Of a stretch of 64,000 nucleotides of DNA, positions 31,721 through 39,120 are shown one piece after another. Made by a program: the position numbers and the translations under genes. Below the pieces are notes generated by a model. It did not search any database. It was not told where the DNA came from and worked only from the letters and a program-made list of their open reading frames with translations. Position 1 is the stretch's first letter. Every line of letters begins with the position of its first letter. This DNA is from Bradyrhizobium sp. SRL28 (lineage in GTDB: Bacteria > Pseudomonadota > Alphaproteobacteria > Rhizobiales > Xanthobacteraceae): the NCBI RefSeq assembly GCF_018596315.1, contig NZ_JAHEAG010000001.1, forward strand, positions 558,001-622,000. Direction: 5' to 3'.

Positions 31721-33289
31721 CTAGCCGGTGCCACCGGCAGCAAGGCGAACGCCACCAGCGGTGATTTCGCTGTCCACCCCACGGTCGTACTGGAGACGAA
31801 ATTGGGCTAAGACTGCGAAGACGCGGAGCTGATTGATGAGGTCCGGCGGATACAGCACGTTGACGCGGTTCGGATTGTTCGGATCGCGCTCGACCAACAG
31901 GTTGTTCTTGAACGACTTGGTGTCCTCGACCAGACCGTTGTACTCGTCCTGCCGATACTCGGCGACCAGCTCGGCCTTGATGATGCCGGGCGTGACGATC
32001 GCCTGACCGGGGCCGAAGCGGGTGCCGTCGTTGGCCAGCTTGTGCCTCGGGAATTTCGACGTGATGGCCTGCTTTTGGTTGCGCAACAGGCGCGCGAGCG
32101 TCGCCAGCGTCGTCACCAATTCGTACGCGTCATCGCCCTGCCCGTACAAATTAAGCTGATACGTCGTGGTCTCGCGAAGGATCATCGGCACGCCTTCGCT
32201 GCCCATCTCCTGCGTCGCAATGCCGTAGCCCGCGATTGCGTTCAGCTCCATGCGGTTGAAGCGCTCATGCAGCGGAGCTGCCAGAATGCCGTTCAGCGCC
32301 AGCGTCTGCAGCGGACGTGCCGGGTCGTTGGTCAAGCCGCGTGCGGCCTTCGCAGCGTATGCCGCCGTCCACTCGTAGACCGGCGACGGTGCCATCAGCT
32401 CGATGCCCATGATCGAGGTGACGCCAGAGTTGCGGGTCTCGCCGAACAGGATCATGTCGGCGTACGACGCGCGCTTCATCGAGAAAATATGGCCGTACAA
32501 TTGCCGCATCCAGCCCCAGCGCCCGCTGTCCGAGAAACCATACTCGGTCTCCCACGCCAGCAGCGAGGTCGAGTCGGTGAACGGCATCGCCACGTATTCG
32601 AAAGTGCGTTCGCCGAGATTGGTGATCGCATCGTCGAACACCGGCACGCCCGCGCCGCCCGACAACATGCCCGAGCCGGAATAGGTGATGGTGACGCCGG
32701 TCGGAAGTTCCTCGCTGCCGATGCGACCGTAATAGCTGTCGCGCATGTCGATGTCGTTGCCGCTGGTGCCGGTCCAGTTGCACGTCAGCGTCACTTCAGT
32801 CGGGCCGCCCACCGAAGACACCGGCAGATCGAAGTCCTCGTTGATCGCCGCCGAGATTGCGACATTGATGTCGTTGAGCGTATCGCTCGCGCCGATGTTG
32901 ATCGGCACATGGTGGCCGCCGATGTAGAGGTGGATGGTGCCCGCCTCGTGTCCGGTCGGGTCCACCGCCACGGTGACGGTGCCGCTCGCGGCGGTGCCAG
33001 CAGTCGGCTCATCGACCGGGAGCCCCCAGACCTCGTGCGCGAAGTTGTTGGCGAAGAACGCCGCGAACATGTTGGCGAGGTGCGAGCCCTGACCGAATTG
33101 CTTGTCGGCCTGCGCCTGCGTTCCGATCGGCAGCGCGACGTCTGGCACGGCGATGCCTTCAGCGGTCTTGATACCGACGAGCAGCGCGGGTTGGCGAATG
33201 GTCCAGATTCCAGCTTTCGACGGGTCCACTTCGGCCCAGAAAAGCGGAAGCCTCCAATTGGCAGGAATGCCAGCAAAGCTGATAGGCAT
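31721..33289 (-). CDS. Tail sheath protein, Mu gpL-like
   Basis: 522 residues, with PISFAGIPANWRLPLFWAEV at the N-terminus and PALLVGIKTAEG, FGQGSHLANM and HVPINIGASDTLNDI later, as in the Mu sheath family. The C-terminus carries FRLQYDRGVDSEITAGGVRL. AAGGAG precedes the start. Its presence makes the virion a contractile-tailed (myovirus) type. Confidence 0.9.
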   Translation of the reverse strand: MPISFAGIPANWRLPLFWAEVDPSKAGIWTIRQPALLVGIKTAEGIAVPDVALPIGTQAQADKQFGQGSHLANMFAAFFANNFAHEVWGLPVDEPTAGTAASGTVTVAVDPTGHEAGTIHLYIGGHHVPINIGASDTLNDINVAISAAINEDFDLPVSSVGGPTEVTLTCNWTGTSGNDIDMRDSYYGRIGSEELPTGVTITYSGSGMLSGGAGVPVFDDAITNLGERTFEYVAMPFTDSTSLLAWETEYGFSDSGRWGWMRQLYGHIFSMKRASYADMILFGETRNSGVTSIMGIELMAPSPVYEWTAAYAAKAARGLTNDPARPLQTLALNGILAAPLHERFNRMELNAIAGYGIATQEMGSEGVPMILRETTTYQLNLYGQGDDAYELVTTLATLARLLRNQKQAITSKFPRHKLANDGTRFGPGQAIVTPGIIKAELVAEYRQDEYNGLVEDTKSFKNNLLVERDPNNPNRVNVLYPPDLINQLRVFAVLAQFRLQYDRGVDSEITAGGVRLAAGGTG

Positions 33290-33347
33290 GACTACATCTC
33301 CTTATTTTGCAGCCACGTCACAGCGCGCTGCGATCACGGGGGTTGGA

Positions 33348-33791
33348 TCAGGCTGCCGACTGCGGCGGCTTCGATACCGGCGCAGGCTTGCCGTTGGATT
33401 CCGGCTGCGGCTCTGGCTGTGGCTCTGGCTGCGGCTCCGACTTCGACTCCGACTTCGGCTTGTTGGCCTCGGCCTGCTCGCGCGCGTTCTTGGTTTCGTC
33501 AGGCTCGGCACTTTCAGCGGAGCCGGGACCATCGAGACGGACGGAGCCGTCCTTGATGCGTCGCTTGGTGAAGGCATCGTTCGGCCACTCCACCGCCTCG
33601 CCGAGCGTCTCGCGGAAGCGGACGCCGCCGCCGGGATGGCGCAACGCGGCGCGCAACGCTTCGCTGCCCGCGTAGACCTTGACGGTCTTCGGCGGCCCGT
33701 CGATCACGCGCAGGCGCGCGAGCCTTGCCTCACGGATTTTCTTGCGGGGGTTTTCCGCCCGCTGCGGCACTTCGGTTTTGACTTCGACCAT
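33348..33791 (-). CDS. DUF2635-like protein with Pro/Glu-rich tail
   Basis: 147 residues from MVEVKTEVPQRAENPRKKIR. The centre, VYAGSEALRAALRHPGGGVR followed by EWPNDAFTKRRIKDGSV, fits the DUF2635 (Mu gp38) family, which lies immediately before the sheath in Mu-like phages, as here. The final 45 residues are low complexity (SESKSEPQPEPQPEPQPES). The gene overlaps the previous one by 62 bases. Confidence 0.7.
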   Translation of the reverse strand: MVEVKTEVPQRAENPRKKIREARLARLRVIDGPPKTVKVYAGSEALRAALRHPGGGVRFRETLGEAVEWPNDAFTKRRIKDGSVRLDGPGSAESAEPDETKNAREQAEANKPKSESKSEPQPEPQPEPQPESNGKPAPVSKPPQSAA

Positions 33792-34449
33792 CGTCGCTTC
33801 CTTTCGTGGTTGCCGGTTCGAACGTGTACTCGGTGACAATGCGCTGCACTTCGTCCGCTGGCGGCATCGTGTCATCGTCGTCCAGCGGCACGGTCTCGAC
33901 GCGCATCGACAGGAAATCGTCGAGGATGATCGGGGTGTAGTCGGCGCGATAGCGCAGCGTCTGCTCGTAGCGCAGCTCGCTCATCGGCGTTTCGTTGTTG
34001 AGCGGCGGATGATCGAAGAAGCGCCACGAACCGTTCATCAGCGCTTCGATCCGCACGTTGTCCGGATTGCCGATGCCGCCGGGATAGGCGCGGGTGTCGA
34101 TCATGTTCATCAGGTACGGGTCGCGCCACAGCCAGTTCATGATGACCCAGTAGGCCTCGTTGAGCTTCTCCTGCGTCGCTTCCGGATCGTTGTTGATGAT
34201 GACCACCGAGAAGCCGATGGTCAGGCTGTGGATCATGTCGATGTCGCCGTGGTTCGGGTCGCCGTCCGGCGTCATGTCCTCCTTGACCAGATAGACGCCG
34301 AGTGTCGGCAGCTGGTTGACCTGTGTCGGCAGCTGGCGGCTCTTGCGAATGGTGAAGCCCGCATAGAACGGCGCAGTCACCAGTTTTGCGAGCAGCATGT
34401 CGCGGATGACGAGGCCGTAGCTGAAGACCGTCGTGTCGGTCGCGGTCAT
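33730..34449 (-). CDS. Tail terminator / Mu gp37-region protein
   Basis: 239 residues. VIRDMLLAKLVTAPFYAGFT, then HSLTIGFSVVIINNDPEATQ and WVIMNWLWRDPYLMNM, has the size and position of proteins that cap the tail tube before sheath genes. The last 20 codons overlap the next gene in another frame. Family placement rests on location and pattern. Confidence 0.65.
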   Translation of the reverse strand: MTATDTTVFSYGLVIRDMLLAKLVTAPFYAGFTIRKSRQLPTQVNQLPTLGVYLVKEDMTPDGDPNHGDIDMIHSLTIGFSVVIINNDPEATQEKLNEAYWVIMNWLWRDPYLMNMIDTRAYPGGIGNPDNVRIEALMNGSWRFFDHPPLNNETPMSELRYEQTLRYRADYTPIILDDFLSMRVETVPLDDDDTMPPADEVQRIVTEYTFEPATTKGSDDGRSQNRSAAAGGKPPQENP

Positions 34450-34814
34450 GACGGTCTGGCGGTCACGATCTTGCGGATGACCAGCGTGGTCTCGCCGCCG
34501 CCGTTGGCCTCGGTGTCAACGACTTCATAATCGCCGACACCAATGTTGCCAGCGTCCGCGTCGGGCGGGATGTTGATGCGGTCGAGCTGCTCCGGGACGA
34601 CGGTGAATTCGTCGTCGCGCACGTCGAGAATGGTCTGCTGATCGGAAATGATGGAGCCGTCCATCCCCGCCACGTCCACCGGGCGGGTGTCGTAAATGCC
34701 CCGTGCGCCATAGGCGGGCATGCCCGGCTGCGAAGCCAGCGGCGTGATCGTCACCGGGCGCGCGAACATGTCGAAGTTCGGCAGATAAACCAGCGTCGAG
34801 AAATTTACTGCCAT
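34446..34814 (-). CDS. Head-tail joining protein (stopper-like)
   Basis: 122 residues from MAVNFSTLVYLPNFDMFARP, with ITPLASQPGMPAYGARGIYD and VRDDEFTVVPEQLDRINIPP. The composition and place between the connector/neck genes and the tail genes match head-completion (stopper) proteins. The very long open frame upstream in this phase is a shadow of the neck genes. Confidence 0.7.
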   Translation of the reverse strand: MAVNFSTLVYLPNFDMFARPVTITPLASQPGMPAYGARGIYDTRPVDVAGMDGSIISDQQTILDVRDDEFTVVPEQLDRINIPPDADAGNIGVGDYEVVDTEANGGGETTLVIRKIVTARPS

Positions 34815-35164
34815 TCGATGGCCTCCCTGCACATCTCCTTCATGCGGTCGAACAGTTGCTCGACCAGCTCGGGACGCAGGATCGGACGGCGTCCGCCAGA
34901 GACGCGGCGTCGAGCCTGCTTCCGTCTGCCGCCCTTGCCGCCGCCGGGCGCGTTGATGCGGGGCTTGCGCGAGCGCGGATAGACGAGAGTCGTGACCGAC
35001 AGACCGGCCTGCTCGTCGATCTTCGGAAACTTCCGGTTCATGTCCTCGCGCTGCCAGTCCAAGAAAACGTCGGGCAGCTTTTGATCCAGCTCGGAGACGC
35101 GCTTCTGCATGTCCTCGAACTGTTGCAGCAGCTTTTCCGACTCGACCTTGACTTCGAACGGCAC
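34805..35164 (-). CDS. Neck protein, HK97 gp10-like
   Basis: 119 residues, MPFEVKVESEKLLQQFEDMQ onward. A long N-terminal helix, then RKFPKIDEQAG, a very basic loop (GGKGGRRKQARRRVSGGRRP) and a C-terminal helix are as in HK97 gp10-type neck proteins. Overlaps the next gene by 10 bases. Confidence 0.65.
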   Translation of the reverse strand: MPFEVKVESEKLLQQFEDMQKRVSELDQKLPDVFLDWQREDMNRKFPKIDEQAGLSVTTLVYPRSRKPRINAPGGGKGGRRKQARRRVSGGRRPILRPELVEQLFDRMKEMCREAIEWQ

Positions 35165-35167
35165 GGC

Positions 35168-35794
35168 TCAGATCCAGTGCCGGATGTAGTGGCCGAGCAG
35201 GCCCTCGACGGTCTGCCGCGTGTTGCTGCTGGCACCACCGCCGCCGCCGGTCGAGCTGCCGCTGGTCGGCGTGTGAAACATCACGCGCGCTTCCTTGTGC
35301 GCGATCATCTTGACGCCGGTCAGTGCCGCCGCCGCCTGTTCGGCCTTCGATGTCGAGACGATCAGCGCGCAGGCCTGCTTCAATGCATCCGGCACTTCGT
35401 CGGGGCACACATAGCCGCCCGTGTAGGTGACGATGATGGGCTCCTCGCGCGCGGTGAAGATCGACAGCTTGCCAGAACCCTCCTCCAGCTCGTAATCGAT
35501 GCGATCTTTGCCGTTGGTGGTGACGCTCTCGACGTCTGCTTCCTTGACGGGCCAGTGCGTCAGATAGACCCGACGACTGCCAAGGCAGCGCCACGTCTCC
35601 TGCACCTTCTCCTTGGCGAACACGCGATTGCACAGCGTCGAGATGGTCGAGGAGCCGACGTCGATCAGCCATTCGAGTTGCGGGTCGGTCGCGCCCACGC
35701 CGGTCGGCAGGCCGAGCGCGACCTTCAGCTCGTCGAGCGAGATCAGGTCGGTCTCGTCTGCAGGCACCAGAATCTTGACGGTGACGTCGGCCAT
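35168..35794 (-). CDS. Head-tail connector (gp6-like adaptor)
   Basis: 208 residues. DETDLISLDELKVALGLPTG, then LEWLIDVGSSTISTLCNRVF and VYLTHWPVKEADVESVTTNG, and a C-terminal helix after GYVCPDEVPDALKQACALIV is the gp6-like connector pattern: it forms the ring under the portal. The C-terminus is Ser/Gly-rich and short. Confidence 0.85.
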   Translation of the reverse strand: MADVTVKILVPADETDLISLDELKVALGLPTGVGATDPQLEWLIDVGSSTISTLCNRVFAKEKVQETWRCLGSRRVYLTHWPVKEADVESVTTNGKDRIDYELEEGSGKLSIFTAREEPIIVTYTGGYVCPDEVPDALKQACALIVSTSKAEQAAAALTGVKMIAHKEARVMFHTPTSGSSTGGGGGASSNTRQTVEGLLGHYIRHWI

Positions 35795-35797
35795 CGC

Positions 35798-37345
35798 TCA
35801 CCTCGCCTCAAGGTGGAAGCGTTCGAAGATCCGGCGCAGCGGCAGCGGCTCGCCCTCACTGCGATCCGACATGATCGGCGTGGCGGAATAGTTTTCCTCG
35901 TCGATCTTCCAGTCGATAATCGAGACCGACGCGCCGGACAGGCCCTGCAGCCCTCGCTCGCCGCGCTCGCCCTTGTCGCCGCGCTTGCCTTGGCTCACGA
36001 GCAATTGCCAGCCAGCGCCGGGGCATGGTCCCGGATCGTCTTGCTTGGCGATGAAGCTGCTGCCGTTGAGCGCGACGAGGTCGAGCGCGCGGTAAGCGAT
36101 CTGGGGATCGAACAGGCCCCGGACCTCGATCGACCGCCCGTCGTCGCCATCCGCGCCCGCCCGCGCGAGGCAGATCCAGTCCTTGCCGATGCCGGGCTCC
36201 TGCGCCGTGTCGCGCACCGCCTGATAGGTGCCGCCGTCAGCGGTCACGACATCGTCCTCGTAATGGACACCCGGCTCCCAGACCTTGACGCGCGGCAGCG
36301 CTCCCGTCAGGCCGCGCTCGCCACGCTCACCGGCCGGACCGGATTCACCACGGTCACCGGGGGTGCCCGCCTCGCCGCGCAAGCCCATCTTGCCGGGTTC
36401 ACCCTGCAGGCCGCGTTCGCCGCGTTCGCCGCGATCACCCTTCAGCCCGATGCCGGGAATCCCTTGATCGCCCTTCTCGCCACGCTCGCCGGTCACACCG
36501 CGTTCGCCGGGCGCTCCGCGTTCGCCGGGCTCGCCCTTGATCGACAGGCCGGGCTCACCCCGGTCGCCCTTCTCACCGCGCTCACCGCGTTCGCCACGAT
36601 CGCCAGCATCGCCTTTGACCGACAGGCCCGGTATGCCCTGCTCACCGCGCTCGCCACGATCGCCGGTCTTGCCGATCTGGCCGGGGATTCCCTGCAGCCC
36701 ACGCTCGCCGCGCTCGCCGCGATCACCCTTGAGGCCGATGGGGCCGGGCTCGCCGTCCTTGCCGGGTAGGCCGGGCTCGCCGCGCTCGCCGGGATCTCCC
36801 TTGATGCTCAGTCCGGGCTCGCCCTTCTCGCCGTGCTCACCAGCTGCACCGGACTCGCCGCGCTCGCCGGGCAGGCCCTGCAAGCCCTGTTCACCGCGCT
36901 CGCCTGCATCGCCTTTCTCGCCAACCGCACCGGGTTCACCGGCAGCCCCCGGCTCACCGGGTATGCCGGGCTCACCGGGAATGCCGGGGTCTCCGATATG
37001 ACCGGGCTCACCAGCCGGGCCGGGCTCGCCGCGCTCGCCATCCTTGCCGGGCGTTCCGGGGTCTCCCTGCTTGCCGACGCCGCCGGGGATGCCCTGCAGG
37101 CCGCGCTCACCGCGCTCACCACGGTCGCCCTTCATGCCGGGCGCACCGTCACGCAGGCTGGCCAGCTTCTCGCCAACCATTTTCTCCATCATGCTTTTCA
37201 GCTCGACGATCTCCGCGCGCAGCTCCGCCAGCGTGACCCGCCCCTGCGCCTCCATCAGTTCGCGCTCGCGCGTCCACTGCTTGCGGTGCGATGAGATGAT
37301 CTGACCGAGCGCGTCGCGCAGCGCGTCAAGCGTTGCTTCGGTCAT
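35798..37345 (-). CDS. Collagen-like structural protein between portal and connector
   Basis: 515 residues from MTEATLDALRDALGQIISSH. A 95-residue coiled coil (AELRAEIVELKSMMEKMVGE) leads to about 260 residues of uninterrupted G-x-y triplets rich in GERGE, GLQGIPG and GDRGE. Then comes a folded unit resembling a carbohydrate-binding module (VKVWEPGVHYEDDVVTADGG, TYQAVRD, GIGKDWICLARAG), a second copy of that pattern, another triplet stretch and a short beta tail. It is likely a trimeric fibre on the head or neck. The start at 37345 overlaps the portal stop; 37393 is an alternative. Confidence 0.75.
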   Translation of the reverse strand: MTEATLDALRDALGQIISSHRKQWTRERELMEAQGRVTLAELRAEIVELKSMMEKMVGEKLASLRDGAPGMKGDRGERGERGLQGIPGGVGKQGDPGTPGKDGERGEPGPAGEPGHIGDPGIPGEPGIPGEPGAAGEPGAVGEKGDAGERGEQGLQGLPGERGESGAAGEHGEKGEPGLSIKGDPGERGEPGLPGKDGEPGPIGLKGDRGERGERGLQGIPGQIGKTGDRGERGEQGIPGLSVKGDAGDRGERGERGEKGDRGEPGLSIKGEPGERGAPGERGVTGERGEKGDQGIPGIGLKGDRGERGERGLQGEPGKMGLRGEAGTPGDRGESGPAGERGERGLTGALPRVKVWEPGVHYEDDVVTADGGTYQAVRDTAQEPGIGKDWICLARAGADGDDGRSIEVRGLFDPQIAYRALDLVALNGSSFIAKQDDPGPCPGAGWQLLVSQGKRGDKGERGERGLQGLSGASVSIIDWKIDEENYSATPIMSDRSEGEPLPLRRIFERFHLEAR

Positions 37346-38753
37346 AATGGTCGGCGCGTGCGAGGATGGTTCGGAGTTCGGTTGCAACGACATCGCTGTA
37401 GTCCTTCGCCGAAGTTGGTTTATCCTCTGGCGGCTTCTCTGCCGGTTTCGGCAGTGCAAGCATTCCCGGTTGGGGCGGAGCGCCGGGCATACCGGGCGCG
37501 GACGGGATGCCAGCGGCAGCGCTCAGCGGCACGACTTGCTGTTGAACTCGGGGCTCGTCGCCGTATTCGACTTCGTCCAAACTCTCCGAAGCCCGCGCCT
37601 CGTTCGGCGAGAAAATGCCGCCCTGCACCGCCTGCGCGAGACCGGCGATTCTCTCCTTGAAGGCGGACCGCAACAGCGCCTTGGTGTCGAACTCGACATA
37701 TTCGTCGGGCTGGCCCTTGAGGTTGAACAGCAGGCCGTAGGCGTCCTCGATGTGGTTGAGCGCGAAACCGAGACCGGACGCGACCCATTGCAACATCAGT
37801 GCCTCGGTCGAGCCCATGGTGGTGCCGCCGAGCCCAAGAATCTGCAGCGGTATCCGGAACGCCAGCGCGATGCGCTGTTCGGTCAGCTTCATGACCTCGG
37901 CGAGATCGGAGTCCTTGCTGTTCGACGCCAGCATCATCGGCTTCAGGCCTGCGGTCAGGATCGGCGTGCCGCCCGCTCTCAGCCCTTTCGACTGCTCGTC
38001 CCAGCGGTCGCGAATGAATTGCACCTGATCCTTGTCGAGGATCAGATCGGTGGTCAGCACCGCGCTCGGCCGCGCTTGGTTCATATAGAAGTTGATCTGC
38101 TGCGCCGTCATCGCGTTCGACTGCATGATGTCCTGCAGCGCCGAGCCGAGCGGCGTATCGCCCACCAGCGGATAGGGTATCCGCCGCCGCGATGCATGAA
38201 GCCGGATGTGGAGCACGTCGCGCGCTGGCACGATCAGTTGCTCTCTCACCTGTTTGTCGATGACGTCATTCCCGGCGAGCCGGTAGAAGATGTCGCCGGT
38301 CGATGCGATCTGCGGAGCCGACAGGCGCGAGTCCATCAGATGCAGCTCGTCGATCTCGAAACGATCGTTGCGCAGCGCCAGTGCGTAGGCGTTGCCTTCG
38401 TAGTACAGCCAGCGCGTCGCGTTCAGCATGAAGTCGGACGGCGACTGATAGCTGTTCGGATAGCGCAGGATGCGCGACAGCGCCGAGTTGGTGACGCGGT
38501 CGCGACCGTTCTTGTCGTTCATGCGCCAGTGATCGCCGGGGCACATCGCCACCGTCTGCGAATAGGCCGACAGGCACGCCTCTACCATCGCCGAGCTGTC
38601 GCCGCCGATTGGCTCGATGCCTGACTGCCAGAAATTCCACGGCGAACCGGCAGGCAGCCAGCCGCCGGTCACCGGGAGTTGGTAAGGACCATTGTGCCAC
38701 TCGCCCTCTCCCTTGAGGAAAGGGCGAATGATCCGCTGGAGAAAGTTCGCCAT
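37326..38753 (-). CDS. Portal protein, HK97 family
   Basis: 475 residues. ACLSAYSQTVAMCPGDHWRM, then YLLYEGNAYALALRND-type segment, DVLHIRLHASRRRIPYPLVG and PLGSALQDIMQSNAMTAQQI, and the C-terminal EQRIALAFRIPLQILGLGGT identify the HK97 portal family. It forms the dodecameric ring through which DNA passes. It follows the capsid gene with one small gene between. Confidence 0.9.
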   Translation of the reverse strand: MANFLQRIIRPFLKGEGEWHNGPYQLPVTGGWLPAGSPWNFWQSGIEPIGGDSSAMVEACLSAYSQTVAMCPGDHWRMNDKNGRDRVTNSALSRILRYPNSYQSPSDFMLNATRWLYYEGNAYALALRNDRFEIDELHLMDSRLSAPQIASTGDIFYRLAGNDVIDKQVREQLIVPARDVLHIRLHASRRRIPYPLVGDTPLGSALQDIMQSNAMTAQQINFYMNQARPSAVLTTDLILDKDQVQFIRDRWDEQSKGLRAGGTPILTAGLKPMMLASNSKDSDLAEVMKLTEQRIALAFRIPLQILGLGGTTMGSTEALMLQWVASGLGFALNHIEDAYGLLFNLKGQPDEYVEFDTKALLRSAFKERIAGLAQAVQGGIFSPNEARASESLDEVEYGDEPRVQQQVVPLSAAAGIPSAPGMPGAPPQPGMLALPKPAEKPPEDKPTSAKDYSDVVATELRTILARADHYDRSNA

Positions 38754-38754
38754 C

Positions 38755-39060
38755 TCAGCTTTGCTGCTTCGGCGTCTCTTTCGGCGTCTCTTTTGCGGGC
38801 GTTGCGGCCCGCGTCTGGTAGTTGCCGCCCGAAGGCTTCGACGGTTCGGACTGCCGGGTGATCACCGTTTCGAATTTCGGCTCCGGTCCGCTGCCGTCGT
38901 CCTCGTGCGTCTCGATCGGCACGCCGAGCTTGGCGAGATCGCACTCTTCCTGCGTCGGGGTCGGCTTGCCCTGATGGGCATAAGCCTCCTCGACCGACTT
39001 CGCTTTCAACTCGGCACCCTTGGCCTGTTGCTCCTTGGCCTGCGCGGTTGCGTCTGCCAT
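38755..39060 (-). CDS. Small charged protein between capsid and portal
   Basis: 101 residues from MADATAQAKEQQAKGAELKA; a helical N-terminus then Pro/Thr/Lys-rich disordered tail (TPAKETPKETPKQQS). No known domain. Location suggests a head-associated role. Confidence 0.6.
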   Translation of the reverse strand: MADATAQAKEQQAKGAELKAKSVEEAYAHQGKPTPTQEECDLAKLGVPIETHEDDGSGPEPKFETVITRQSEPSKPSGGNYQTRAATPAKETPKETPKQQS

Positions 39061-39120
39061 CTGATATTCCTTTTGGTTTGGGGATTGAGGGGACACTGCG
39101 GGGCGGACCCCGCAGCTAGA

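Noticed and set aside
34446..35801. 451-residue minus-strand frame across neck genes
   Set aside because: Only the last 122 codons look coding; the first part is antisense-like and overlaps two convincing connector genes.
34856..36769. 637-residue plus-strand open frame
   Set aside because: It is antisense to the neck and collagen-like genes; repeated G-x-y codons leave the opposite strand free of stops.
36285..37145. CRISPR-like regular repeats
   Set aside because: The periodic pattern is codon repetition of collagen-like triplets, with 9-base periodicity, no spacers of constant length and continuous coding.
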